Shown in pieces: positions 25,299 to 37,056 of a DNA stretch of 64,000 bases. The stretch spans positions 2,418,001 through 2,482,000 of the forward strand of contig NC_089430.1 of assembly GCF_026210795.1 (NCBI RefSeq), given 5' to 3'. Position 1 is the stretch's first letter; the number at the start of each line of letters is the position of its first letter. Made by a program: the position numbers and the translations under genes. The DNA comes from Rhizophagus irregularis. Lineage: Eukaryota; Glomeromycota; Glomeromycetes; Glomerales; Glomeraceae. The notes under the pieces are model-generated. The model was not told where the DNA came from. It saw nothing but the letters and a program-made list of their open reading frames with translations, and ran no database searches.

Positions 25299-27423
25299 AG
25301 ATTTAAACAGAAGAAGCTGAATCAGCTTGTTCCAGGGGAGCACCACCAATGGAGCTAATGAATTGTTTGATATGACCAGTGAGTTGGTCCAATTTACTTT
25401 CAATAACGACTCTACTATTTTTGAGATCGTTAATTTCTTCTTGCGTGGAGGAGAGAGGGTAAAAGGAGGAGCATTTGGAAAAAGGTGAGAAGGAGGGAGC
25501 GACGTGTTAGGAACAATAGTGATTGTAGGCGAAGGACGCGTTAAAATACTATTGGGGGGCAAAGAAGATTTAGCGGAAGACTGAATATTAAGCGGAACAT
25601 GAGTAACAGGGGCATCTTCTTGCATGAGATCCGGTTCAGGCTCATTAGGCGAAGGAAGTGGATCGAGGCCAAGGTGTGATTCAATACGAGACATCCGTTG
25701 GTTAGCAAGTTCAAGAGCGGAGATGCGTTTGTGAAAGTTGGCTACTTCACATTGTAATTCACGCAAAAGGTTTAGAATGTTATTAGCATCATCAGGAGAT
25801 AATGCAGAGTTAGGAGTTTGTCGGGGCGAGGGACGTGCTGTAGAACGAGAGGAGGAAGAAAAGGAGACCGATCATTCTTTGCTATTATGGCGGGCACGTT
25901 GGGAGATATTGGGAGCGGGTTTGTTATGATTTTTATCATTATTAGTGCGGTCGTGGGGAATGTTGTTATCACGTCCAGGATTGGAAGCAGATCGATCTTT
26001 AGATTTGGAGCGAGATCGGGAGCGAGAACATGTATTAGCTCTTTGAATTGGAGCGGCGAGGTTGATTGACATTAAAATGCTCTTTGAGTTTTGCAACAGG
26101 GTCGCGAGTGCGACTTCTGCCTCTAGCTTGTTTAAGTGGGCAGAAATTCGGGGCGCAACCTAATTTGCCACATCTGTGACAAAGTTTATTAGTATTATCT
26201 GGGGAGGACCAGAAAAGTACATGGCTTTGGAAGCTAATAGTTTGTTCCATAGCAGCATCCATGGTTTCTTGGGAGTTGAAGGTGACATAAGCCCATCTTT
26301 TGGGTTTGTAAGAATTCAGAGAAAGTGGCACATTAACAGCTTTGGCGCCAAAATTATGAGTAAGAGGAGCCAAGTTGATATCCTTAACATTAGGGGGAAG
26401 ATGAGTGAGAGTGGCGACGTATTGACGGTGTGCAGCCTTTTGATCTACAGTATAGAAACATGGAGTGATTCTGAGGCAGGTGGAGAAACAGTATACAGCC
26501 CATTGATCGGTAAAATGAGCAATTGAATCGGCGTGATCATATACAATACGGGCTTGCTGGACTTTGGCATTGGGCCTGGAGAAGAGGCGGCAAGAGGTGA
26601 TATTACCAAATTTTTTAAAATAAGCCATCAGGTTGTCCTTTTTAATGAAAAAAGGAATATCGGTAATTTGGATGGCCTGGAGATCTTCATTGGATCGGAG
26701 TTGGCGAGGGTCATGTGCATGAAAGATTAAGTCAGGGAACTCAGAATGAGTGGAACCAACGCACAAATCACGTGCTTCAGCGGTATGGAAGTGGATAACG
26801 AGGTGTTTGGCTTCACCAGAACCAGCTATACGCGCTTTTCCAGTAAACGACTCGTAAGTTTCTAAAAAAAGGTTATTAACAGCCTCAATAAGGGCTTTAT
26901 TGGTAGGGAATTTCTTAAAAGATTCAGGGGCAGCATTCGGCTCAGCTGCAGCCTGAAAATCATCTCTAGTTATGGCGAGGGTCACCACCGGATCTGGAGT
27001 TAGATCGCCATCTGGAGCACCATTGGTATCCAAATTGGGTGACGCGTTAGGGGGTTGATGCAAGTCTTTGTTTGAAGGTGCAGGCATGGACGCGTCCACA
27101 TTTCCAGAAGACGCGATGTGACTGGGCGCAGTTGGCGCAGCAGATTTGTTCAGGGAGGAGGTCAAAGTATTTTCGCCAGAGATATTTTATTGAGGAGAAG
27201 AGGAAGGTCTATCTACTCCAACGTCAGCCATCTGGTCATCGGCAACGTAGTCTTCTTCCATAGAATTTTTGGTAATCGTACGATTACGTTTCTGCTGGAC
27301 AGTGTTTTCACCATCGGAGCTTGAGTTATCAGAGTTATTATTAATTTTTCGTTCTTGACGGGAAGCTTTCCTACTGTTAGAGTTATGACTTCCACGGCCT
27401 CTCTTGGCATAGTTACCAGACAT
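25299..27423 (-). pseudogene. LINE-A ORF1: RRM and zinc-knuckle nucleic-acid-binding protein
   Basis: ORF1 begins MSGNYAKRGRG at 27423 with a basic, Ser/Asn-rich leader. It is interrupted by an in-frame TAA at 27187-27189 and stays in the same frame to 26035. Two RRM-like folds are visible (around IQITDIPFFIKKDNLMAYF and ATLTHLPPNVKDI...RWAYVTF), then a zinc knuckle CHRCGKLGCAPNFC. A frameshift near 26,040 continues into a Ser/Arg-rich stretch (SRSRSRSKSKDRS), a TGA at 25872-25874 where the surrounding frame suggests an original CGA, and a Leu/Glu heptad-like segment. Another frame change near 25,450 leads to EEINDLKNSRVVIES and a stop at about 25299. The protein would coat LINE RNA. LINE-B has the same domain order. 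Confidence 0.8.
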
Positions 27424-27560
27424 AGTAGAGGGCTTTGAGTTGGGAATATATAAAATATAAAATTTTATTAGTAGCTTGTATTATTTTTTAAAAATAATAA
27501 AAAATTATTATCGTCGGAAATTTTCGTTTTGAAAAATTCAGGAGAGAGTTACTACTACTA

Positions 27561-28528
27561 CTGGTCAAAAACCAGGCAAACGTGGCATAGTAGCCTTTAT
27601 CTTTATTAAATTTATTCGAACTTTACAATTTACAAAAAATAAAAAGAAAAATATAAAAATAAAACTAACTAAAAACAAAGCTATATAGTCTCCTAAGAAA
27701 AAATAAAGTAAAAAAAATTAATCTAAAAAAGAAAAATCGCATTACACTAAATTTTCCCAGATCTTCCCCCTTGATATATTCCAACCAAAGTAGAAGCAAC
27801 TATGCTAACAAAATAACGAATAGCGCGCCCACTATAAAAATCGACACTCCATCCTGCAAAAGCTGTTATTAAGTAGCACCATTAGACGACCCATAAAACC
27901 TGAAAAGTGATTAAACCAAGGCAAACCATATTTCATCGAGTTCTTCAACCAATCGGTTCCGGAGTCACGTGAATCGTGTAGGGTCGGAGGTGGTAAGGAT
28001 GAGTAAGGTATGTACGTTGACAATGGCAAATTAGATGGCTTCGGAGTAGTTTTCAACTTATAGGTAATGTTCATCGCGTTTTCCCATCTACTTTTCTCAT
28101 AAGAACGCGGATTCCAAATTCGTTTTCTGAACTTTTGAACAAAATTGTTATGAATAGCAGCGATAACCTTAATCGCAGAGATTCTTGGAATGGATAAATC
28201 GACAAATAAGTCAATAAAGAGTTTAGGTAAACAACCACGGACAAGGGCGTAGGAGGACCAATTTGTAGAAGAAAAGGACCAGCATGAAAGAGAAGTGAGT
28301 TTAGCTATAAATGGAGTAGGATCAATATCAGCCAATTTTCCAGCATCTTGAATTTTAGAAATCAAATGGTTTTGATAAGATTGGAGAATTTGTTGCATAG
28401 GTAGACGACGTCTTTTGCACATAAAAAGGTGCATCAGGTCTTCCATGCGGTCGACACAAGAACGGCAAGTTAATTCGTCCATGTATAAGTCTGGTCGAGT
28501 CCACTTAAGCTTTTCCAATGTGGGTAAA
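27561..28528 (-). mobile_element. LINE-A, 5'-truncated copy (C-terminus of ORF2 plus 3' UTR)
   Basis: The 968 bases match the last part of LINE-A closely. The reading frame 27832-28518 encodes the final 228 residues of ORF2 (zinc finger CRSCVDRMEDLMHLFMC to CRMECRFL) without breaks. Its 3' end (TTTTTGACCAG) directly abuts the 5' end of the full-length copy, giving a head-to-tail pair. Its truncated 5' end coincides with the border of a palindromic element. Confidence 0.9.
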
Positions 28529-29064
28529 ACTGGTCAAAAACCAATATATCGGGTAGCAGATATGTATCAGATATGTACCCGATATGTGTAGTATTAATGC
28601 AGAAAATCGGGTACCCGATATGTGTAAGATATATGTAAATATATATATCATATACATATCGGGTACCAATATGCAGTGTTGTCACGGGACAATATCCGGG
28701 ACATGTTACACAAAAAAGAAATGATAACCCCTTGAAATTTTTCTATGATAGCCTTGTTCGATACTTAGCAAAAATGTTTAGCATCCAATTATGCATAAAT
28801 ATATATAATTTTTGTAGAGAATTTTAAGTTACAGAAGAGTACAGACAGAGCGCGGACATGTCCAGGACAACCAAAAAAAGCTGCGGACATTAAAAATGTA
28901 CAACACTGCCGATATGTATATGATATGTATATGATATGTAGACGATATATATATTTACACATATCTTACACATATCGGGTACCCGATTTTCTGCATTAAT
29001 ACTACACATATCGGGTACATATCTGATACATATCTGCTACCCGATATATTGGTTTTTGACTAGT
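28529..29064. mobile_element. Palindromic element, 536 bp, with ~130-bp near-perfect inverted ends
   Basis: The left arm ACTGGTCAAAAACCAATATA and onward is mirrored by the right arm ending TATATTGGTTTTTGACTAGT. The arms pair for about 130 bases with few mismatches and are rich in GATATGT and ATCGGGTACCCGAT words. No ORF is present. The terminal ACTGGTCAAAAACC is also the 3' end of LINE-A read on the other strand. I see no clear target duplication. Confidence 0.8.
28673..28909. mobile_element. Nested 237-bp MITE inside the palindromic element
   Basis: The interior of the palindrome has its own inverted ends, GCAGTGTTGT at 28673 and ACAACACTGC ending at 28909, with partly matching inner bases (CCGGGACATG against GGACATGTCC). 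This explains why the centre of the larger palindrome does not pair. Confidence 0.6.
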
Positions 29065-30000
29065 GTAACTTCACATATTGGAATATACTCTTTAATCTTC
29101 TTTTAGAAGAAGTTTCCTGAATTTTAGTAACATTAGGATCAATAATCTGATTAATTAAATCTTTTTGTAATGAAATTATATTAGTATTCTGTGCAGCTCT
29201 TTTTATACCATTAATTTCTTCTAAATTATTATCATTACCAACTTCTGTACTTCTTTCATGCTTTATTGCAATAAATTTTTTCAATAACTAATTAATTGCC
29301 AATCCACCACTCAACGATACAAAATTGATTAGTAGATCTGTTGCAAGTTCTTATATGAATGACATTGATTGGCACATTTCAACTCCGATTTTGTCCTACA
29401 TAAGTCATGCTTAATGCAACCATAATTTACCAATTAATAATGACAAACGTGAATATGTCACAAAAAAAAAATTTTTTTCGTTTGCTATAAAATTTAGAGT
29501 TTACTTTGGGGGAAGTCACCATTCCAGCTCATATTTTAGGTAACTTTACACCAATTATTCGCGAATTTTGCAAATTTTACAAGGTTTTTTTGTACTATTA
29601 TATAATATACGTTATATTCTTGCTCAGATTAACAAAATAATATTTTAAAAAAAAAGAAAATAAAAAATTTTTTTTTTTTTTGGCAATGTTTTAGTTTTAC
29701 CAGTTTTATAAAACTATACCTAAGTAATGTAACACCTTTTAATGTATTTTTAGGGCATTTATATTACAACAAACGTTTTCAAACTTGTGCAAACACCATT
29801 CAGAAGCAATAGTATTTAATATAAAAATGTCTGACGAGATTAATTATAGATTGCCGATCATTTTGTATCGCTGAGTGGTGAATCAGCAATTAATTTACAA
29901 TCACTATTAGTTTCTAAAGCAATATTAACAGCTGTTTTTGCTATTGAAAAATCTATACTAAATTGATTTCTTTGAGAAGTATTTTACTGATGAATACTTT
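29060..30000 (-). pseudogene. Fragment of an unrecognised ORF split by a MITE
   Basis: On the minus strand, about 29,896-29,970 encodes IDFSIAKTAVNIALETNSD. After the MITE the frame continues at 29284-29060 with LKKFIAIKHERSTEVGND and ends SSKRRLKSIFQYVKLH. The two halves read as one protein once the insertion is removed. The basic C-terminus resembles tails of transposase-derived fungal proteins, but I do not identify the family. Confidence 0.45.
29290..29895. mobile_element. MITE, 606 bp, with ~37-bp inverted ends
   Basis: The left end AATTAATTGCCAATCCACCA and the right end (inverted AATTAATTGCTGATTCACCA) agree over about 37 bases including CACTCAxCGATACAAAAT. No ORF is present. It interrupts the minus-strand ORF fragment around it. 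Confidence 0.75.
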
Positions 30001-30418
30001 TATTATTATCCAATCTTTGAAAATGTCACATATTTTGAAATGTAAAATTAATTTGATAAGATGATGATAACGAATTGTATTGCAGTAAGAATTGGTGAAT
30101 TTTTAACATTACCCTTTAGGGTTTGTTAAAATACTATTCTTATACTATCTATTTGGTATAATGCTAATATGAAACTTCACTACACTTGAGTATAACATAA
30201 CATGCCAAAATTAGTGGTTAGATTCAAATATCTATTTATCCGTATTTATCTAATTTGTGACTAAAGAAATAGATATGGATAAATTATTACACCTATTGTT
30301 ATTCGTAATACAGATAATATCGTTAAATCCATTAGACAGATATATGACGAAATATAAAACAAATGTTCATGTAACTTTATTATTTATAAATAACAAAACA
30401 AAAAATACAAAATTATAT
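30001..30418. other. AT-rich sequence downstream of the hAT remnant
   Basis: No gene is visible. Two related ATATCTATTTATCC/GGATAAA words near 30,225-30,280 may be remains of a hAT terminal region. Confidence 0.3.
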
Positions 30419-31380
30419 TCAACAAAATAAGAAACAATTACAGATTATGACATTTTTTGGAAATATTCTGCCTGCTAAATTACAATTTTTTTTAAGAAAA
30501 AGCAAGTGCTCAAATGTAGAATTTGATAATTGGGTTCGCTTTACTGTCATCAAATTACCTGCATTGCTGAATAATCTTTCACTAGGTATTGATGTAGCAG
30601 GAGCCAGGAATACATAAATATACTTTTGTGAGAATTGATAATATTGGAAATCTTTTCTCATTCATTTCCACCACTCCAGAGGGCAATCATTAAACTGAAT
30701 TTGTGGAATAGCTAAGTAATCTGCTACTTTGTAAATATATTTGTCAAAAGTGAATTGTCGTATATCTAATCATTATCTTTATTATTGTAATCATCATCTT
30801 CCTGATCAATATAATTTTCATAAATAGACCTAAGTTTTTTTTGTATCTGAACTTTCAAATGATCAGAAGCAAATTGTAATTCTTTATATCTTGGATCCAG
30901 TAATATGCCTATCATTGCATAATCATTTGGTACGTTCCAATAATGATTCATAGTTTTATACAAAGCATTTTGACATTTTTTTTTAGATCTTTACAATCTT
31001 GTGGTGTTTCAATATAAATTTTTCGATAATATTAACTGATTCTTTAGTTAAAGGACATATGTCTTGTTTGATAACTTGTAAAGCTTGATGTATAAAACTA
31101 ATAGTAGTGTAAGTACTTCAGTAGCTTCTGCAAACTTTTTAAGAATATTTGTTAATTTTCTTAATGGTTTCCACTCTTCATCAACCAAATTAATTTCTTT
31201 TAATCTTTTACCATCCTTTCGTGCTTGTAGATTAGAATTAACACTGAGTGAACTTGCCATTATGTCAATAAGATTTTGAATTTTTAATAATCTTATCCAA
31301 GCCAGATAAGAAGAATTCCATCTGGTTGGTACATCTGAAATTATTCGCAAATAACTATCATTTTCCTCTAAATTCTATAA
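30419..31380 (-). pseudogene. hAT transposase remnant (C-terminal half)
   Basis: Three minus-strand blocks in order fit a hAT transposase. The first (31350-31048) has DVPTRWNSSYLAWIRLLK; the second (30963-30766) has YAMIGILLDPRYKELQF; the third (30661-30419) has the dimerisation signature PATSIPSERLFSNAGN and KRTQLSNSTFEHLLFLKKN. They are separated by stops and frame changes, and the DNA-binding N-terminus is absent. A LINE-A copy begins just beyond its upstream side at about 31,541. Confidence 0.88.
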
Positions 31381-33254
31381 AAAAAAAAAGAAAAAATATA
31401 ACTGTTTAATTAGACAATTTTACAGGATAATATAAAATCATAAAAAAAACTCAACTTTTACCTCTGTTTGTAAATGCCATTCTTTTTTTTGAATTTCTAT
31501 TAGTTAATTTGAAAATTTGATATTTTGAATTTTTGTGAAATTATGCATATTTGTTGTTTACATTCCCCCTACTACTGATGGTGCTTTGCGCTCAGACACT
31601 ATTGACTTGCTTATTCAACAACAAATAAACTGGGTTTTACCATGCTATTTGTGGTGATTTCAATATGCATTTAGATCAATTTTATCCTATTTATTTTAAA
31701 CATGCTTACCATTTATTTAACCACCTCTTATTTCATAGTTATGAAGATTATACTCCTGTTAACCTTTCTGGCTCCTTAGGCACCTTTCACCGTAATGATG
31801 TATTGCTCTACTCTTACTTTTTGTATCTTTGATGCTCAAGATATCAGCACATCTGACCATAATCCTGTTATCACCTATTATGATATGTCTTTACATTTCG
31901 CCTCTACCAAATTGGCTCATGCTTGACAACTTAAATGTCGTACTCACCGTGTTTTCAAATTTGACAATGTTTCTGAATCTTAATGAAAAGAGTTCACTGA
32001 TAACATTACCTTACTGTCCATTACAGTTGCCAACAACCATACTCCCAAGGTCCCTAAGGAATTGGAAACCTTAACTCAACATTATCGATTTCTTAATCAT
32101 TTAATGCATTCAATACGTCTGTTGTGCAACATATTCTGCTGCTTATGAGCATAAGTGGTCTACTCATTTAATTAGACTTCAAAACATTCTTCAATTATAT
32201 AAGAAAGTGTTTACTTTTATACCACCTTACCTTTATCCCTGTCATCATGCTGACTTGATGATTTTAAATCTTTTTTTGATTGTTTAACTAATATTTCAAA
32301 ATTCAAAATCCATTCGTGGATTTCACCTCCTTAAAGAAAAATATAATGTGAATCCAGAGAGGGGACTAAAGGGGAATTGGCAAAAACAGCAGCAGCTGAA
32401 GATTCAATCGTGAGAGAAATAGGCAGAGCTTCAGGAGAATCCATAAGAGAATAAGAACGAACAAGTTTGTCAATATCAGCCCATGTAAGGAGTGAGGTCA
32501 CTTTGGAAGTATCATGTTGGATTCGTTCATTGACAGTGGGAATGTATAAGAGAAACCTTCTGCGTGCAAAGAGTTAAGTCAGCTTTTCGTTTCTTAGAGA
32601 AGGGTATAGAAGTATGAGCAGCACAACCAGTGCATGGAGAAAGCTTTATATCACCTGGCGAAGAGACACAATAGGGAGAAATCCAATGTACAATGAAACA
32701 GGTACCACTACTAGGTTGTATGGAGAGTTGTTTGTCAAAAAGAGGGGAGCCAAAATCATCTAAAGTAACAATCCAGTTTTTGGTAGTCAGAGGGTTGAAA
32801 TACAAGGAGCAAGATTGATGAGTGAAGCAGAGCTCATGGGTGGAGAGGGAATAATAAATTTATCGATCAAACGATTGTTAGAGTTGGGAATAGTAGTTTG
32901 TCTTTGGATGAAAGATGGATATGACCAGGACCACATCTTCCAACCAAATTATTATAATAAGCTTTCCAAGAAATTAAATGGGTGCCTTGCGGAGTAATAA
33001 GTTGTGACAAATAAAATAAGTGTCATTTATGCAGGATAGGATGGTAAGCTTTAAACGCTTTGGGTGTCATACAGTTGAATAAGGGGATGTGACCATCAAG
33101 CAGAGACAGAGTTGGTAGGTATGAAAGTTGAGTTTGAAGCAAACGGAAAGGAGTGGAGGCCAAGAGGGCAATAGTGCAAGCGATATAATCCTTTTTGAAA
33201 GAAGAAAGAGAAGACCATATAGACCATTTTTTAACAAAAACAAATATTGAATTA

Positions 33255-33532
33255 CAGCAGATTGCAAAATTGTAAGGCCACCCTATGATTTTTTAATTTG
33301 AAAATTTGATATTTTGAATTTTTCAAAAACCAGTAAAAAATCAAGTTAAAAACCTGTTTATTCAACTCCTTAAATAAAAATAGAAATATATCATATGATT
33401 CAATATAAATAAATTACTTTAAAATCTATATTAATTTTAAGGAGTTAAAGTTATTACCAAAATAGGTATTTAAACTTGCTTTTTTACTAATTCTTGAAAA
33501 ATTCAGTAGTCTTACAATTTTGCAATCTGCTG
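33255..33532. mobile_element. MITE, 278 bp, mariner-type, TA duplication
   Basis: The ends CAGCAGATTGCAAAATTG and CAATTTTGCAATCTGCTG are perfect inverted repeats bordered by TA. The flanking LINE sequence (GAAT-TA | TA-AACGCAATCT) joins correctly when the element and one TA are removed. A half copy lies at 61,109-61,262. Confidence 0.9.
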
Positions 33533-33738
33533 TAAACGCAATCTATAGCCCTGTTCATTTCTAGATTGGATCAGATTGACCAAAAAATAGTGTAACTAAT
33601 CAAACTGCAGTTATAATTGAGCACATTTTTGATCGATCAGATTGATTGTAATAGATATGATTAGTGTCACCGACTTCTTTTCTTTTACTGTTACAATATG
33701 AATTGTAAAGAAAGACTTTATAAGTTGTTATGGTTACA

Positions 33739-34802
33739 AATATTTTAGGAGACGAACATGAAGAAAAAGAAGAGGAAAATTCAAGTGATGAAGAGGATAA
33801 TATCATTTTACAAACAGTTTTAATAAAATGAATAAATACATGGTATTTAGAACCAAGATTATACCGCGTAGTGAAGTCAAAGCATTGGTGGCAAAATGTT
33901 CTTCCATTTTATGATATTACTCGATTTAAAAAAATTTTAAGAATGCATCAATTCCATCATGTATTTTCATAAACCTCAAGCTTGTGTTGAATTTCAGTTA
34001 GCTGTATTTCTTTGTCAACTTGGATCTACTGGAAGTTTGTTTGAAGTTTGTTTAAGATTTGGAAATAGGAGAAGGGATGGTAATTCTTTATACTAAATGA
34101 GTTATTCAAGCAATTTTAGCAAAAAAAATAGGTTTGTTAAGTGGCCTATTTCAGAAGAGCGTAAAAAAGTTAATGAAGGATTTGAAAATTTAGGAGGGCT
34201 TAAAAATGTAATTGGAACAGTTGATGGAACCTATATTTCTATGAGAAATGCTCCAAATAAAGATCCAGAGGTTTACTTTACTAGGAAAAAACGCTATGCT
34301 ATTTACTGTCATGGTATTGTAAATGATAGAGGCATTTTTATTAGTTTAGTACATGATCCGAGTTTATAGAAATTCTTCTTTTTATAAAGATTATTCTCAT
34401 CTTATTCAAGATGATGATAATCTTTTAGGTGATTCAGCTTATCCTATTTCTCCTTTCTTAATCCCACCTTTTAAAGATACATCTTCTCGAAAATACAAAA
34501 AATTTAATCAATTCCATTCACGTCATCAAGTTGTAATAGAAAATGCCTTCGGGAGATTAAAAGCAAGATCTAAAACGTTAAGGGATCTTGATATTAAAAT
34601 GGTTAAGATGGAAGTATTATTTACATGTTGTGCAATAATTTTACATAACTTTTTAGATATTTGGGAGGGTGATTTCAATGATAATATAGAAGAAGATGAT
34701 AATGACAAAAATGATAATTATACATTAAGGAATAATGATGAGGTATTAAAAAGAACTGGGCAGGCTAAAAAAAACTTAATCTTTCATCAACATTTTTCAT
34801 AA
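33739..34802 (+). pseudogene. PIF/Harbinger transposase (DDE_Tnp_4 type), frameshifted
   Basis: The reading starts at MVTNILGDEHEEKEEEN (33739), meets a TGA after QTVLIK, continues with WWQNVLPFYDITRFKKILRM and CQLGSTGSLFEVCLRFG, and passes at least two more breaks. The catalytic domain is well preserved: first Asp in IGTVDGTYISM (34,212), second in LLGDSAYPISPFL (34,420), Glu in VIENAFGRLKARSK (34,540), then TCCAIILHNF. One frameshift near 34,366 separates the first Asp from the second. The enzyme would cut and paste the element; this copy cannot make it. Confidence 0.9.
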
Positions 34803-34954
34803 ATAATATATTATGCATATTTTAAAAGATATTTTCATCAAATATATGATTTAAATTTTAAGTTTATTGAATTTTTTAAAAAATACAATACATGTTGAAT
34901 TCTTAAATAAAAAATTTGCAGCAAAATGTTTTGTTATTCACAAATTTATTGTTA

Positions 34955-35070
34955 AATCCATTATTATTATTATATTATTACCTATTATATTATATTACCA
35001 TTATTATTATTATGATTATTGTTATTACTATTATTATTGCTATTGTTATTATTACTACTACTTATTAACG
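34955..35070. repeat. Imperfect trinucleotide microsatellite (ATT/TTA)
   Basis: About 115 bases of ATT/TAT/TTA triplets with occasional C and G interruptions lie between the two convergent Harbinger genes, just past the transposase. Confidence 0.85.
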
Positions 35071-35128
35071 TTAAATTGCAATAATTCTAAAGATGATTTA
35101 TATTGCAACATTCTTAAATCCAATTCTT

Positions 35129-35855
35129 TCATTCTTCCTTTTCAACTACTTGCTTCTTTTCAAACTGGTCATTCTCAGAGGCAAGTCGTTTTTCCCAAAT
35201 TATTTGTCTTGCATTACTCATAGAAATTATGGCTTCGGCTAATGGATCCTGTGAAAGAGATTTTCGTTTTTTAGTAATTTGATTATCTTTTTTTTCTGCC
35301 AAAACTTCTTCATTAGTTTCTGTTTCTTTTTCTTTAAAACTGTCAAACAATTGAACATCATCAGAAAATCCATCTACTAAAAATCCCGGATTGTGATTTT
35401 CATGAGTTTCAAACAAAGCATCAAGTCTGTCAAACCATTTCCTGTTTTGTTCTCCTTTTCTTTAATTTCATTATACTTAGTCACAAGACGAGATAATTTA
35501 TTTTTAATCTGCTCTACAACTTTCCTGAAAAAATCTTAGTAGCAGCTGTTTTGGCAAAATTGGACTTATTTTTTTTGTAAATATCAAAATTATCTTCAAG
35601 AAAACTTATCAATAATCCAGTATTTGTATCATCCCAGCCAGTTTCTTCTTCAACAGAACTTGCTCTTTCTGTTTTTTGGCCATTATTCTTTTTAGAAACT
35701 TTAGTGATTACAGGTGTTGAAACATCAGTAGTAGGTACCGTCACTTCTTGAATTTCTGATGGAGTAAATGTTAATACAGCTATAACATCAGGGTCCTGTA
35801 CAGGTGTTTGTGGTTTAGGAGCAATTGGACGAAGAGTAGATTTTGGAATAGGCAT
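35129..35855 (-). pseudogene. PIF/Harbinger accessory Myb/SANT-like protein, frameshifted
   Basis: The protein begins MPIPKSTLRPIAPKP at 35855. A trihelix-type DNA-binding domain follows: WDDTNTGLLISFLEDNFDIY, then KVVEQIKNKLSRLVTKYNEI after a frameshift near 35,520 and RKWFDRLDALF after another near 35,440. The C-terminal part is charged, with a Lys-rich patch (KKRKS) and a helix ending QFEKKQVVEKEE at 35129. Partner proteins of this kind bring the Harbinger transposase to the nucleus and to the element ends. Confidence 0.75.
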
Positions 35856-37056
35856 GGTAAAAGTTAGAACTTCAAAAAGTTTAAGGCAAAAAACATGCAG
35901 ACTCTAGACGCGTCATTTATTATATAGATTGCGATCAGGGAAAAACACCAATTTTTGTAGATCGGTATGACTGACCGCTGACCACATCAGCAACCAATTA
36001 TTTAAGGGTGTAAAATTTTGATCAATCCGGTCAAATCTAGAATTGAACAGGGCTTATAAATAAAAAGAGATTGAATAAAAGAAGAAGATGAATTAGCCAA
36101 TAAAAATAAATTAGTTATCAAATAAATTGATTAATCCCAAAGCTTGAGACAAATATAAAATAGGTTAGGTAGAGAACAAGAAAAATTGGCCTTATATTTA
36201 ACAGCAGAACGTATACTTTTCATTGCAGTATAACATTCAGATTCTGAGAGGTCAAGTTTGGTATAAGAACGGTATTATGCAAGTATACAACTTGTTTGGC
36301 AGAAAGTTTTGCAGGTCGAATGGTGAGTTACATTCGCGTTTGATTTGTTTTTTAACAAAATCGCGGAAGCCTTTAATATTAAACCAGACACCTAAAAAGC
36401 AAAAGGAAGTGGTCATAGGGATCAGGATAATAGAAATAGAAGGAACTCTATTCAAAAAGGATAAAGCCAAATCAAAAGTGATAGGAGAAGGAGTAGAGAC
36501 TGAAGTAAGAAACAAAGAGTTAGTGATATGGTGACGAGTACAAGAAAGAGCTGAATCAATAAAAGAAGAGAGATCAGTTTCAAAGTTATTATTCCTATCA
36601 TCCAGATGGCACGAATGGTCTCTCATCAACTTAGGTAATCCTGATGTTTCTATGGGCTGGTCTTGGATGCAAATCATTCCCAATGCTTCTCATGCTGAAG
36701 CTGCTGCTATTTATGCAGCCTTAACAGTCTCGCCTTGTGATTCAGAAGTCACTATTTATACTGACTCACAGACCGCTATTGATGGTCTTTATGGCTGTTC
36801 TTCTTCATTTTATTCTAATAGTCGCCTTTATTATAAGACCACCAATTTTGAACTTTGGGCTAACCATCCATTCCAAGAACTTGGTTGTCCTCCCAATCAA
36901 AGTCAAAGCCCATTCCAATAATTATTTGAACGATTTTGCCGATTCTTTGGCCAACATTACTCATACCTCATCTTCTAGCATCCTTATCTTTGGCTTGGAT
37001 TTTGCCTCAGCTCATGACTTTGTTCTGACTTATGACAATGACATTGTTTGTGAATG

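Larger units (their letters stand above)
19356..27560 (-). mobile_element. LINE-A: full-length APE-type non-LTR retrotransposon with RNase H
   Basis: About 8.2 kb on the minus strand with a short 5' UTR (27,424-27,560), ORF1, a 46-base gap, ORF2 and a 3' UTR (19,356-19,624) that ends TTTGCCTGGTTTTTGACCAG. The 3' UTR is almost identical to that of the truncated copy at 27,561-28,528. Endonuclease, reverse transcriptase, RNase H and a C-terminal zinc finger together indicate an I/Tad1-type LINE; the exact clade is inference. The element is dead because of premature stops but otherwise barely eroded, so it is probably recent. Confidence 0.92.
33548..36053. mobile_element. PIF/Harbinger DNA transposon, 2.5 kb
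   Basis: Terminal inverted repeats GCCCTGTTCATTTCTAGATT (left) and, inverted, GCCCTGTTCAATTCTAGATT (right) bound a transposase gene on plus and a Myb/SANT-like gene on minus, the classic PIF/Harbinger two-gene layout. The flanks (ATA | TTA) are compatible with a 3-bp duplication that has since diverged. It sits in the inverted block of the LINE-A copy. Confidence 0.88.
31541..37056 (+). mobile_element. LINE-A copy, truncated at both ends, with inverted middle block
   Basis: Plus-strand pieces flank a minus-strand block. Bases 31,541-32,340 encode eroded endonuclease and linker (VYIPPTTDGALRSDTIDLLI, then HLLKEK). Bases 32,346-36,618 are inverted and, apart from two inserted transposons and a deletion of most of the reverse transcriptase, run from SIRA-LDDRNNNFE to NSPLVPSLDSHYIF. 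Bases 36,619-37,056 are plus again with RNase H (INLGNPDVSMGWSW, YTDSQTAIDG, VKAHSNNYLNDFADSLA). In LINE order the three parts are contiguous at both breakpoints. It supplies intact CGA and TGG codons where the full-length copy has stops. Confidence 0.85.

Noticed and set aside
34867-35223. 118-residue Tyr-rich ORF
   Set aside because: It is the translation of an ATT-type microsatellite between two Harbinger genes.
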